The notes beneath the pieces were generated by a model. It saw only the letters and a list, made by a program, of their open reading frames with translations, was not told the origin of the DNA and searched no databases. A DNA stretch of 64,000 nucleotides from Cyrtodaria siliqua (lineage: Eukaryota > Mollusca > Bivalvia > Adapedonta > Hiatellidae), in assembly GCA_037043455.1 (NCBI GenBank), contig JAWPHD010000289.1, forward strand, positions 124,001 to 188,000, in the 5' to 3' direction. The first letter of the stretch is position 1. Each line of letters begins with the position of its first letter. This document shows, piece by piece, positions 11,451-22,560 of the stretch. The position numbers and the translations under genes were made by a program.

Positions 11451-12574
11451 TATACAGAATATGAAGTAAGAGTTTGTTTGCCATCGACACACCAAATACA
11501 CTAAACCAAATTGCTAAGTATCAACTTAAGAATATGTCACTAATATTCTCATTGATTTGTGTATTTTGAGCTTGATTAGAGATACCGCTAAACTGCAAAA
11601 TAACGAGTGTAGATCATCTGCTCGGATTGCATGAACATATTTTAAAACTTTTAAGTCAATGTGTTTTCTTAGAAATAAGTTATAACATTTATACAACTGG
11701 GTATATAGGATTTTATTAAGTACTTCGAATTAGTGAAGCTTTCGAAGTTCCTAATTCTAAAATATGCCAGTTTAAATTATTTTGATATCATGTTTTACTA
11801 GCATTACCACTACAAATGCGTTTGCAAAAAGACATTTTCGAAATATTTAATGTTAACGCTGAATTACAGTTACTTGAATTTCAAACAATATTCAATTTAA
11901 AGGGAGGTAATTTAAGATTATCTATATTTCATTTTTTTATAGACGGAAAATATGCGAGAAATAGGTCAAATTTTTATGTTTTTTTCTATTATTTCATTCC
12001 AATTTAAAGAATTTTATATCTTTAAGCGATCTTTGACTCATGTTATGTGTTTTATCAGTACATTTCACGTTTTCATATAAAGGGAGGGTAACTCTCAAAA
12101 GATGTAACAATTTAAACAAAAAATAAATGTTTTACAAACTATGGGTCAAAACCAAATACTTATCATATATCTATTCTGAAATATATTTAAAATAAGAAAA
12201 TTAGTTAAGATACAAAGTTGATACTTAGAAATTTTGTTCAGTGTAAACGTGAACTAATAACCTCATATCTTCTGAGCAAACCTCCTCCTTATTATCAACA
12301 CTAATGAGTTATGAACATGGATATTGTTTATCCTGACGGGATACCCAATCAATGCCCACCCCACAAAAAAAATATGTAGTGCCATTGTGTATGAGTGTAA
12401 TTAAGTATTACAATATAAAAAAGTGCTACATTTTTAAACTCAGTTGTTTACATATTATTTTTTGTAAATGTTTATCTAAGATGCAACACACATGTAATGA
12501 TACACTAATGGCCTACACTCAGTTTTCAGTATACAACTATAAAATGTAAAGAGAATAAACTACTCTGTTTGGCT

Positions 12575-12820
12575 TTACGACTCACTACGTTGCGATGGAC
12601 AAGGAAGAGGAAAAAATGAAGAAAGACATTGCCAGACATAATTATATTTATTTCTGATAAGTAACTGAACATCAGCGATAGTAGTAATACCAATAGAACG
12701 TGACACATTATCAATCATATTAAATACATGATTGTGTTTCCTCCATTTAACCTTCGTTAGTTCTGCTAGGGTAAAACAATTATAGTTGAACAAATTGCTT
12801 TTTAAATAAATCAACTGCAT
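12575..12820 (-). other. Possible conserved exon-like reading frame in duplicated block
   Basis: The minus-strand frame contains TTIADVQLLIRNKYNYVWQ. The paralogous place in copy II (about 35096-34998, minus) reads TTIAHVQSIIRNKVNYVWQ in an equal-length, uninterrupted alignment of about 99 bases. Upstream of this the two copies differ by a two-base indel, and copy II stops right after VWQ. Copy III (about 55015-54960) keeps VQLIIRNN but is decayed. This could be a remnant of a duplicated gene exon; I do not recognise the protein and it may be chance. Confidence 0.3.
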
Positions 12821-13266
12821 AATCTATATATATGCATGTAGGTTTCGTATTCCATTCATGAAGTTAATGCGGCCTCTGAGAATCTTAGTTTGATATCAGC
12901 TCGGTGAAAATTGCTTTGATAAATGTCTCGGCGTATATCACTTCGTTGCCTTCTCTGGAATATTGCTTTGATAGCGTCTATTAATTCATCTCAGCAAACA
13001 ATAATCATAATATTGTATAATACTAATGAACAAATAAAGAGCCTTTACACACGATAACTGAAACCTTAGTGTCACTAATTAAACGATTTCATGTTAAAGT
13101 GCCTGTTTAAACATGACGATAATTGAAAATCATTTCATAGATAAACCATTATTATATTTGAAAACGATTTTCGACATGGAAAAAAACCAAACTATTAGTG
13201 TCTTAAGGAACAACACTGCTTGTAAACACGTTACCAAGTGACGTATGAGAGATATATATCTGATGC

Positions 13267-14005
13267 CCGAGTCACACCAACCACGAATGCCTGTACGAAT
13301 CCACTACGGATGGATTCGTAGTGAATCCGTAGTGTGTCCTGGGTTATTCGTTGTTATTCGTAGTAGTTCGTATGTATCCGTAGACCCACCCCGAGAGTTT
13401 TGGACATGTCCAAAACTCTCGGGGTCAGCCCCACGATTTTCCATCCGTAGAGCATCCTTAGTAGGTTCGCAGCGATTCGTAATGATTCGTAGTAATTCGT
13501 AGAACATTCCCGGCATACCGGGAATGACCACGGCTTACTACGACCTATCACGACCTACTACGACCTACCACGACCTGCTACAACCAACTACGAGGACACT
13601 GGGGTTTCAGTAAGGTTATCTCACGGTTGGAGCATGGTTTAGTAGGATATGTACACGAACTTGTACGGCCTATTACGATCTAGTACGGTTTCATCGCGAA
13701 TAAGGCCGAATTGCTGAAATGCTTGCCTTTTTATTGCACGATTGCGGACCCCGTGGGGAACCGTGACACGCTCGTGACACTCCATACTAGTCCGTACTAG
13801 TTCGTAGTTGTCCGTAGTAGTCCGTACTCGAAACGTAGTGGAACCGTAGTGGTTCCAGTCATTTACACATGTCAACCGCGGTGTTTCCTTTGCCAACCTT
13901 GCTGCTCCTTACTGTTACCGTACTCAAACGTACTCAAACCGTAATGTATTCGTAGTAGTTCATAGAAGTGGGTTCGGGGAGACATTCGTGGTTAGTGTGA
14001 CTCGG
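13267..14005. mobile_element. Foldback-type element with terminal and internal palindromes
   Basis: The ends are inverted copies: CCGAGTCACACCAACCACGA on the left and TCGTGGTTAGTGTGACTCGG on the right (one mismatch). Inside, the sequence is GC-richer than its surroundings and full of degenerate ACGACCTACT and CGTAGTAGTCCGTA motifs. It also has a perfect 36-bp palindrome (13389-13424) and ATTCCCGG/CCGGGAAT (13506-13525). ORFs here (13245-13502, 13639-13896) follow from the repeat structure. I found no transposase, so it is non-autonomous; no target duplication was clear. Confidence 0.75.
13389..13424. repeat. Perfect 36-bp palindrome
   Basis: CCCCGAGAGTTTTGGACA is followed immediately by its exact reverse complement with no spacer, centred at 13406/13407. 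Such a structure could extrude as a cruciform. It lies within the foldback element at 13267-14005. Confidence 0.95.
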
Positions 14006-14381
14006 CCATTTTCACTATTCCATAATCTGACCAATATAAATATGTATCTTCGGCAATGTGATAGCAAGGCTACACATATTATTAATTTGTTGTGGTAAAG
14101 AAATATATACGTCAACAAGCGTAAGAACGTGAGAGTGTTCACGTATATAATGTTATATAATGTTATATAAATGTACATGTTTACTGATCCAGCTGTCAAG
14201 TTGGCTCTATCAATAGCACATATATGAATACCTGGGTTATGTACTATTGATTTTTAGGCCAGATTGTTTTCATTAACAACCAGTGTTTAATTAATATTCT
14301 AGCAATTTCTAAGTCAATGTTTAAATCATGTGATACATCATATGACTCATTAAAGGTTATTAGCATATTATAATGCTTACC

Positions 14382-15000
14382 AAAACAGGTTATGACTCTA
14401 TCATTTTGCAACGCACTGCATGCTTGGTGTTGGATCCATTTACAGTTCGCCACTATACTTTCCTCTTTAATTGTGCGATGACCGGACAGGATGTGGACTC
14501 TATGATAACGTCTACAAAAAGCCCAAAAGGACGGTGACGTTTAATGTTTGTCTACAATCTTATCTTATCGTGCCCTCAATGGTTCGTTCTCTTGTTGCTC
14601 TGACTTCTGCCAAGGCATTGAGTACCTTTTTCGTGGCTTTCAAGGCTACTGTATTTTGTATGTATGTATACACGAGCATCTTTGTGTTTTACCTATATTT
14701 ACTATTATTGCTGCCTTGTTGGTTAGAGAATAGTTCATGGCGGGGATTTTTTTATTCACACTGTCCCGTTTTCTTGGGATGACAGTAGGGCAAGTGTGAG
14801 GTTTGGTGCACCCTAGAACCTGGTTTAAACCCACAGCGGCCTTTTGAGCCACTGACCGTTCGAAGACGGTAGCCCTATTGTCAACACTTTTGTATTTGTG
14901 ATGTCTAATTTGGCATTCTGTTCATCTTTAAAGTTGTTCTTTTTTTATGTGCCTGTTTGTGGTTGACTGTCGTCCTTGAATGCTAATTTTCCTCTTCGAA
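14382..15000 (+). pseudogene. PLE-H: RT C-terminus plus 3' terminal region
   Basis: The copy begins within the RT C-terminal codons (AACAGGTTATGACTCTATCA, family KRGYDPIIL). It continues through TACTGCATGC-like and GCGATGACCGGACAGGATGT, equivalent to TACLVVDP and CTMTGQAVD in other copies, and then the 3' region. That region runs GTGCACCCTAGAACCTGG, CCACTGACCGTTCGAAGACG and GACTGTCGTCCTTGAATGC, ending near 15000. The tail is of variant 2 type, so a variant 2 terminus directly follows RT codons here, linking that variant to an RT-bearing element. Confidence 0.7.
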
Positions 15001-15002
15001 TT

Positions 15003-15845
15003 AGAAAAGTAAATACATGTATCTATAATTTTAAAATTGACCAAGTAGAAAGAGAGTTTGAGTCCGCATATTCTCTACGACACCGGTTTATACTAAAATC
15101 CTTAATGGAATGAGCACGACAGGCCTTAAAATCGGTTGTTGAACGAAATTTATACTTATGACGTATCGAAAACAGATGCCGAATACGTTTATCAACAATA
15201 TCAAAATTACCAGTGATGACCTGCTGGAGAATAGCAAAAATTGATGTGTTACATTCACATTCCTGAGGAGTGTTATTTACTATATCAAGGTCAGAAACTA
15301 TTTTGATGTAGTTGAAAATAATATTTCTAATACGTTTTTTTTATACTTATAACAAATTACAGGACTTTCTGAATTTTTGAAATATTTAGGGATAGAAGCA
15401 ACTACATGATTATCTCGAAAAATACTAGGCATGAAAATGAAATCAATACCTTTTTAAGATATAGTAATTTTAGAAAATGCCTGACGTGATCAGACTCGGA
15501 GAACATGTTGTGTGAGCTTTGAATTATAGAAGCAGTGTTATACAAGGGATCTGGACGGATGCATATTTTGTCTGCTTCCTCGTCGATCAACTTAAGTGAA
15601 GAAATGGACAGAGAGGTAAGCCGTGAAAGCATAGAGTGCTTTCCAGACTGTTTAAAAATAATATGTAAATCAGCGACTGAAATAATTACGTTTGATGTTA
15701 CCATTACGCCTACGACCATAAGACCTAGAGGTACGCTTTCGAATAGAAAACATGTCAATATAAGGATATTTTGAAATATTTCCCTTTGATAAATATTGTC
15801 TTTAAGGCCGAGTGGATATGGTGTCAGTAAGATTTTCATCCACAT
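15003..15845 (-). pseudogene. PLE-I: N-terminal half of the RT protein
   Basis: The open part 15402-15845 encodes ADLHIIFKQSGKHSMLSR, SSLKLIDEEADKICIRPD and SDHVRHFLKLLYLKK, and then shifts frame. The continuation in other frames (PSIFRDNHVVASIPKYF and SPVICYKYKK types) matches PLE-C and PLE-G. This region lies upstream of the RT palm and has no catalytic motif. The copy is truncated at 15003, abutting the 3' end of PLE-H in opposite orientation. The true start codon cannot be fixed. Confidence 0.65.
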
Positions 15846-15849
15846 AAGT

Positions 15850-16650
15850 TCTGCTATATGTCTAGCTTTTATTTTAAAGCTTTTAGCTTTTAGAGTTGAG
15901 TACCTGCCGTTATTTTAATTGAGATTTACAAAATATTGGATGTTGTGAAATAAAATATATTGTGTGAGGATAACAAAATATTGTGCTCATCTATAACAAA
16001 AGTGACACTAGATTATTTGGACTATTGCGAATTAATAAACCAGGAAATACTTGAAGTGAAATTGGATTAAAGTGACACTTTAAAATTTAGATTAAAGGGA
16101 TATTTACCAATAGTATTTGGACATTTTATGTATTTTCTATTTTCTGTAAGTGCATATTATTGTAGTAATTGAATAAATTTCTTGATTATATTATAAAGAA
16201 TAGTTGTTGCTGGTTTTACTTCCTTTCTTATTACATTTCATTACCTTCGACGATTAAAGATTGTTTGATCAATATATTTGCATTCCACATACATATAATC
16301 ACATACATTACAGACCTAAATCGTTGTTATGCGGTAAAGATTGGGTTTGGCAATAAAGAGCTACATGGCGACTTTATCAAAGAATGTCTATGTATTGCAT
16401 TTTCCTAACTACACAGAGTCCAAGCTTACATTTGAAAATAAAATTAAAAAACACGCGCTCTTCAAACTATCTTCACGTGTATATGGTGAAATCCATCGCC
16501 ATATCAAAACAAATCATGTTCATTTGTCAGAATTTGTAAAATGCATAACGCCCCATTAATGCTAAAAGGTAACAAGTGACACGTTTGTCAATTATATGTT
16601 GTTTTTCATGTACTCTACCATGTAAAAAAAATCTCTTTTCATTAATTAGT
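15850..16650. other. AT-rich stretch without recognised gene
   Basis: Short ORFs (79 and 72 residues at 16169-16408 and 16341-16559) have no recognisable domain. Around 16000-16110 the phrase AAAGTGACACT occurs twice with ATTTGGAC nearby, a small local direct repeat. Nothing else stands out. Confidence 0.45.
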
Positions 16651-16659
16651 AATTCAGTA

Positions 16660-16791
16660 GTGATGTTTTCTTTAATATTACATCGCACTGCTTGTTTAGT
16701 GATTGACCCCTCTACAGTCAGCCACAACGCTTCATTTTACCCTTGTGCGATGACTGGACAACCTCTCGGGACAATATGATTGCATCTACTG
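16660..16791 (+). pseudogene. PLE-J: RT C-terminal fragment
   Basis: Translation gives LHRTACLVIDPSTVSHNASF and CAMTGQPLGTI. These match LQRTACLVVDPFTVRHYAFL and CTMTGQAVDPM of PLE-E. The frame stops four residues before the usual TPT end. The fragment is joined at 16791 to an oppositely oriented 3' terminal piece. Confidence 0.65.
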
Positions 16792-16860
16792 AAAGAAATA
16801 CAAAAAGATCGGACAGGGAAAGTAGCATTCAAGGAGGACTGTCAACCACAAAACACAGAA
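16792..16860 (-). repeat. Truncated PLE 3' terminal unit
   Basis: It begins with the constant end AAAGAAATACAAAAAGATCGG and breaks off after CAACCACAAAACACAGAA. Only the extreme terminus is present, as expected of a retrocopy truncated on its 5' side. Confidence 0.7.
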
Positions 16861-16953
16861 CCCCGTCCAAGGGACGTAGGTGCATGAGCTTTCGTCCTTC
16901 GGGCTTTTGGTAGTACTCTAGATTGGTTTTATCTTTGGCTGCAACTGCTGTGG

Positions 16954-17030
16954 TTGTTCTGAGATGTTTCTTATTTTTTATTTTATATGGCTTTACAACA
17001 ACATCTCAGAGTTTCTGTTGTAAGTTTCTC
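16954..17030. repeat. Short inverted repeat
   Basis: TTGTTCTGAGATGTTTC near 16954 is matched in inverse orientation by ACAACATCTCAGAGTTTC near 17000-17017, separated by a T-rich spacer. Its significance is unknown. Confidence 0.5.
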
Positions 17031-17084
17031 TGAATGTGGACTTTATTGTTTTATAATTCCTTTTGATGGGATGTATATTTATTT

Positions 17085-17235
17085 ACACTGTCTGGTCTAT
17101 TTGGGCGCTGAAGACAGGATAATAGCGAGGATTGTGTACACATAAAATCAATTGAAGCTAACCTGTAGGCATTATTGCTAACTGACCGTTCCAAGTCGGT
17201 AACCCTGTCATCACCACCCTTTTAGTAGTATTTTG
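17085..17235 (+). repeat. Diverged PLE 3' terminal repeat
   Basis: The phrases TATTTACACTGTCTGGTC, AATAGCGAGGATTGTGTACAC and CTGACCGTTCCAAGTCGG TAACC appear in the order found after the RT ORF in other copies, but heavily substituted. No coding part is attached. Confidence 0.5.
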
Positions 17236-17239
17236 TCGT

Positions 17240-18390
17240 TTTCATTGTATGATTAATTAAATACTGCGCCTTGTTACATATGTCTCATTTTAGCACACTT
17301 GGAATATTGTATGTATAGCTACGTAACAGAAGCGTCGTATGACAAATGACACACGAAGGATGGTCAGTGCAATGTTAATTTAGCAGACTGTCTGTGATTA
17401 GCTGTTGCTGACATGTAAGAGCAAGGTACAATTTTATTCAAGTGCACTAAACACTCATATTTTCAACATAAAGTTCAGTATCATAACAGAACTAGAAGAT
17501 GAGGAAAACTGTCAACCTATCAAGTTAGTTGACAAATTATTCTGTAAGTACATGAATGCCAGCAACAACTGGGCATGCTTAGTGATACTATTTACCAACG
17601 TTATGATAAAATTCCCCAATGTACAACTCCACAAAAAGGGCTAACTATGAAAAAAGACCTCCATATAAGTTTCTGAGTTGACAAAAGGAATAGAACATGA
17701 ATTATGGAAAAGAATGTAAGAAAGCACCAGCGATTTCTGGAAAAACATACACATCGTCTTTTTGGGGGAAATGTTGACGAGTGGAATATTAAACGAAAGG
17801 ATTGTACTATATGCAGATTTTTTTGTAAGGCACAAACGAATCAGTGCAAGACATGTTCAGCTTTTACTACAATCTCAGATCATTAGAAATTAAAGACAGA
17901 CATATTTAATTTCAGAATTGATAAATTATGTGTAGGGATACTGTAAGGGAAACATAGACATATGTTGTACACCAGTATAATTTGGTCGAGAAGAATAAAA
18001 TAGAACAGGTTTGCAGAGAGTTTTTAATATAAAAACCTTAGTCAATTAATTCATTGTCAGACAAGCCATATATTAACGAAGAAACAACAAGTCCTTTTGG
18101 TGGTACAGCTTTGCGTGGGAAGAATAATTAATCGAATAAAACAAATACGTACAGAATAAACACTGCTCATGAACAAAAGTCATTTCCAATTGAGTCCAAG
18201 TATGAAAAGAAGAAATCAACAAATTCAGTTCATTTCACAAACAAGTGTGCTGTCTAAACCCAGAGCTGTGCCATAACAAGGATTACACACGTTAAAGAAT
18301 CTACTTATCGAAATGCTTTTTGTACAAGCTACCATTTATCATTCTTCAAACTGAAAAAGGACCGATATTCTGTGTGTGCAACATCCATCC
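17240..18390. other. Stretch without recognised gene
   Basis: ORFs at 17405-17644 (+), 17641-17835 (-) and 17704-17886 (+) are 60 to 79 residues and show no domain I know. None has a paralogue in the window. No RNA gene or clear repeat was seen. Confidence 0.45.
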
Positions 18391-20106
18391 GAAATAAGAG
18401 TTCAGGGATATGGATAAAAAAGAAAAGAAAACTGCTATAATGAACATCAGAAACGAAAAGTTCCAGCAAGAAAAGAAGGATCCCACCAAATTAGTAGCAA
18501 CATTCAATTTACAAACTATATTCACTATATTCACTATATTCACTAGTAAGTGAACTGTATTATTCCGGACAATTGAATGGTTATAAAATATTATTCTAGT
18601 ATATTCAAAAGGAAATATATTATTCTATTCATTATACAAAATATGCTAACTCTAATTGTGTTTTGATAACAACTTAATGATATTCTCGTTAAGGATACTC
18701 AGTAAGTGACAAGCAAGAAGTGTGTTATTTATGGGACAAGATTAGGGTGTTAGAGGATCTTGTGAAATATCCGCAAGCCTATTTAAATATACAATGTCTT
18801 TATGTTCATCTTACAATATGACGAAATAATAACATTTCATTCAGATAGCTCTGGTGAACAGGACTGGACTCTCTGTTCATTCTTATATACTATATCTAAA
18901 TAACACAACTTAGATCACTCTCAAATGGATTATGAATCCATATATTCTACTATAGTAACTGCCAAGAAAAAGATGTTTGTATATGTGCATCGCAGTGGAA
19001 TTCTCTCGTTTGTCTGGCAATACATTGCATTTAGTGCAATTAAGATATAAAGATGTCCTAGATTGGAAGCAGTTGGTCAAAACATACTGCCCAAACTTAA
19101 AGATGTCAGCAAGTGTAAATTGGCTGCATGTTCGATGTATCAAAGTAAAACAGCAGTCATAATAATCTCTGTAAATTACAGCTTCTCAGAATTCATTTTC
19201 CTGACCATTAACGTACAGCCATGCAGCCATCCGCAGGAAAACTTAGATAACAGAATAGCCAGTTGATCCTGACAGTTGCTACTAAATTAAAAGCCATTAT
19301 CAGTACTAAAAACGAATGACCCTGTTAAATTGTGCACAAAAGAAATATTGCTAAAAGAATTCTGGAGACCATGAACTACAGAACTTTCTGACTTGGACAA
19401 CGAGTATGAAACAAAAGTAAAAGTCAGCTGATGTACTTTAAAAAGCGTAATCATCAATGAATGTTTGAAACATGTGTAGTGTGTGTTGAATATTTTTAAT
19501 GTCAAATGGATTACAAAATGAATGTGTCAATTTGTTTTATTCTTTAAAAAAACTTTTCTGAAAACGTCAACATAAAGTCTCCGCTTTCTTCAAAAGAAAT
19601 ATAAAAAGAACGGACAGGGAAAGTAGCATTCAAGGAGGACAGTAAACCACAAAACACAGAAACAAACACGCAAACAGACAAACAAGAAGGCAAAAGCAAT
19701 AATAAATGCAAACGACAACACAAACACAAAAGGGTTGACAATAAGGCTACCGCCTTGGAACGGTCAGTGGCAAAGTAGGCAGTCTTGGATAGTGTATGCA
19801 GTGAATATATCATATGACACAATATGTGTTGAACATTTTAATATTGATTCATGCCAGAAGAAGCCCAGTCTCATTTGAATTATTTTGGTTCTTAAAATTG
19901 TATCATTTGTTTCTAGCGTGCGTGTGCAGAAAGGTGTTATTGTCACGTAACGCCTTCTTGCACAATTATGTTACAAAAAAGTACTTATGCCAAAAGGTGC
20001 TAGGTACAAAATACACATTTTTAACAATGGGGTTAAGATTAGCCCTAAAACTAGTATTACACGTACAGTTACCACTGTTGTCCAGATCTTGTAGGTTTTG
20101 AGTTCA
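18391..20106. repeat. Segmental duplication, copy 2 (pairs with 1-1556)
   Basis: It is collinear with 1-1556. The main differences are a tandemly expanded TTCACTATA stretch near 18520-18545, loss of about 50 bases near 18915, and the insertion of a PLE 3' terminal unit at 19593-19780. The right boundary of homology is immediately followed by the 3' terminus of PLE-B, so retroelement insertion may have defined or trimmed the duplicated block. Confidence 0.85.
19593..19780 (-). mobile_element. Stand-alone ~187 bp PLE-terminal unit, insertion absent from copy 1
   Basis: The paralogous sequence near 1240 lacks this unit. Here CCGCTTTCTTCA is followed by AAAGAAATATAAAAAGAACG, the usual interior, and GGAACGGTCAGTGGCAAAG, after which homology to copy 1 resumes at AGTCTT. 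The unit is therefore a discrete insertion rather than a deletion derivative at this site. About 15 bases of host sequence were replaced. Confidence 0.8.
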
Positions 20107-20107
20107 A

Positions 20108-21692
20108 GTAATATAAAACGATCGGACAGGGAAAGTAGTATTCAAGGAGGACAGTCAAGAACAAAACACAGAAACAAACACGCAAACAGACAAACAAGAA
20201 TGCAAAAGTAATAATAAATGCAAATGACATCACAAACGCAAAAGGGTTGACAATAGGGCGACCGCTTTGGAACGGTCAGTGGCAAAGTAGTCAACTGGGG
20301 GCTTAAACTGGTTCTAGGGTGCACCAAACCTCACACTTACCCTACTGTCATCCCGTTAAAACAGGCCAGTGTAAATAAAGAAATCCCCTCCATGATCTAA
20401 TATCTAACCAACAAGGCAGCATCAATAGGCAATATAAGTAGAACATAAATATGCTCGTGTAAATATAATACAAAAAAACAATAGCCTAGAAAGCCAAAAT
20501 GAAGGTACTCAGTGACTTGGCAGAAAACAGAACAACAAGAGAATAAACCATTAAGGGCACGACAAGAAAGATCATAGACAAATATCAAACGCCACCGTCC
20601 CAATGGGCTTAGGTAGGCGTCATAATATGATCCACAGCCTGTCCGGTAATCGTACAATTAAAGAAGAAAGCATAGTGGCGAACTGTAAAACCAAGCATGA
20701 AGTACGTTGCAAAATGATAGGGTCATAACCTCTTTTGATAAACTTTTTAACAAGTTCAACAAAGATAGTATGAAAGTGATCATTACCAAGAATCTTACGA
20801 AGTTTATAAATCACATCACCATAGAAGTCAGGTTGTGATAGTCATTGTCGCAGAATAGTCCTTAAATTACTTTTATATTTGGAAAGAAGATCAGGGTTAT
20901 GATAATAAAAGTTTGCAAAGGTTTTACGAAATTTATGGTAACGGTAATCATGATTGAGTAGCTTTTTAGTTATACACAGATTACGAATATTAAAGTCCTC
21001 AACTCGAGTACAAGCTCTTGAAAAACAAATAAGTTGAGACACATACACCCCATAAGGAAGTTGCTCGGGGAACATCCGCATCCAAGTGGGGAAACTAAAA
21101 TCATCTCTCTTGTCATGGATTTTGCTAATTATTTCACCATTTTCAATCGAGAGATCTAAATCAAGAAAAGAAGCGTCATCATCAGATATATTAGCTTTGT
21201 TAAGCTGAAGTTCTTTAGGATAAATATTATTAACCATAGTTGGAAAGAAAGGGTTGTCAATTTTCAATACGTCATCCAGATACCGAGAGGTGTCATTAAA
21301 GGCTTCAATAACAGCCGCCTGGGTATCTGGTGAAAGACTCAACATGACATCTCTTTCATAGCAAAATAAAAACAAATCTGCGACAAGTGGTTCACCGTTC
21401 GTACCCATAGGGATACCAACAATTTGCTTATAAACGGTGGTTCCATACCTGACGAAAATAATATCTAATAGGAATATGAGTGCTTCACAAACTTCATAGC
21501 AAGTCCACATAGTATAATTGTCTAAACTGCCGTTAGTAAAAAACGCTTTAATTATTACATGCCAAAAATGTAGTATTATCTCTAGCGAATGTTTTTTTAA
21601 ATAAGAGAAATTAGCTTGTCGTTAATAAGATGATGTGGTAAGGTTGTATATAGTGTAGAGAAGTCATAAGTGCTTATTGATGAAACTGGAGT
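20108..21692 (-). pseudogene. PLE-B: RT copy with nonsense mutation
   Basis: The 3' region (20108-20590) is well preserved and follows the same order as PLE-D/E/F. The RT frame is open at 20842-21510 and broken downstream and upstream. Upstream pieces reach the DFSTLYTTLPHHLI motif near 21660-21615. The copy ends near 21692 where a fragment of the double-hairpin element begins. The remaining N-terminal half is absent. Confidence 0.75.
20842..21510 (-). pseudogene. RT palm domain remnant of PLE-B
   Basis: The open frame is 222 residues. MWTCYEVCEALIFLL leads into RYGTTVYKQIVGIPMGTNGE, where the family has GIPMGTNCAP, then SRYLDDVLKI, the catalytic Asp pair. SKIHDKRDDFSF is followed by a deletion of about 15 bases removing DIVNYPH. 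The frame ends at LRTILRQ because the glycine codon GGA of RQGLSQ has become TGA. A second piece (20620-20814) resumes as MIYKLRKILGNDHFHTIFVE and loses frame at TSCLVL. It is inactive unless the TGA is recoded. Confidence 0.75.
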
Positions 21693-21731
21693 ATGATAAT
21701 GGACTTTTGGAAGCGGCCGAAAAAAGAAGTT
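21693..21731 (-). mobile_element. Very short double-hairpin fragment
   Basis: GGAGTATGATAATGGACTTT followed by TGGAAGCGGCCGA matches the constant end of the family, and then the similarity stops. It sits exactly at the truncated end of PLE-B, so it may mark an insertion followed by loss of the flanking RT part. Confidence 0.6.
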
Positions 21732-21734
21732 TAC

Positions 21735-22400
21735 AGAATAGTACTGAAGTTTATATTTATGTAAGATATAATTACACTCTGACATTCAGTTTTTATGCAT
21801 GGTTGTACCATGTCCAACGAAAGACCTGGATTAGCAGGACATAACACGTCGAAAGCTACCAATATTAAAAGAATATGACCCAGTATTTAGTGGGTAAGCT
21901 CTGACGATATGTATGATGCTAAATGCAATTTATTTTCTCTCGACGGTCAAGTACTTTTCACGTTGTCCTTTAATTATAAACTATACATATCATTGCTCAT
22001 CTGTTTGGGTTTAGGTCAAAATAAAGTGGTTACGTCGAGAAATAATGTAAATGTTGACACTTATTGTTTAACATGTATTTTATATAATTCGAAACTCTTG
22101 TTTTATGACTACTTAGATGGCTAATCAACAACTAGCTACATTGGGAAAATGGAAGATATAGAGTATTACGGACGAAATACGACAAATATATGCACAATTA
22201 CTGGGACTCAAGTCTAAAGAGAAAAAACTTTATTTTAAAATTTTATAATAAAACAGCAACATACAATTCTATGATTCTATGTTCTTATCTCAGATGAAAT
22301 GAATCAGTATGTGTTTGTTTGAACTGTCTTTGAAATCAGCTTAAGCACATGTTAGGCCACATGTGACCGTCTATTGTTTTGCGATAGAGACCGACCAACC
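21735..22400. other. Stretch without recognised gene
   Basis: It contains one 71-residue ORF at 21909-22124 (+) with no recognisable motif. The composition is AT-rich and no family repeat was identified. Confidence 0.4.
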
Positions 22401-22560
22401 AATATTTCCGGATTAGAACCAGTACTGTATACCACCGCCATCGGTAAGAATGACACTTTCTCACTTGACAGGTCGAGCTCCCAATGGGATTCGTATCCGA
22501 AGCGATGAGAGGTGAGAAAGTTTTAGATGCTGGAGTCTGATTCAATGTCGTGGTCCATTG
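22400..22560. repeat. Possible SINE or tRNA-related fragment
   Basis: This patch is GC-richer than its surroundings. It contains GACAGGTCGAGCTCCCAATG and GGGATTCGTATCC, the latter close to the B-box consensus GGTTCGANNCC on either strand. No matching A box or cloverleaf could be drawn. The family assignment is uncertain. Confidence 0.25.

Larger units (their letters stand above)
9441..13245. repeat. Segmental duplication block, copy I
   Basis: Landmarks align collinearly with 33820-35830: GAGACTTAAGATTACATCAG (9443), TTCAGGCGTGATAAATG (10199), AGAAGACAATTTATGAATG (10318), GTTTATCTAAGATGCAACAC (12470), GACATTGCCAGACATAATTA (12627) and GAAAATTGCTTTGATAAATG (12905). Copy I carries extra DNA between 10800 and 12280, including a double-hairpin element. 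Parts of 12575-13250 also match 54960-56050. No protein of known type is encoded. Confidence 0.75.

Noticed and set aside
13245..13502. Several ORFs of 65 to 85 residues in the GC-rich foldback element
   Set aside because: They arise on both strands from the palindromic, stop-poor repeat motifs and overlap each other.
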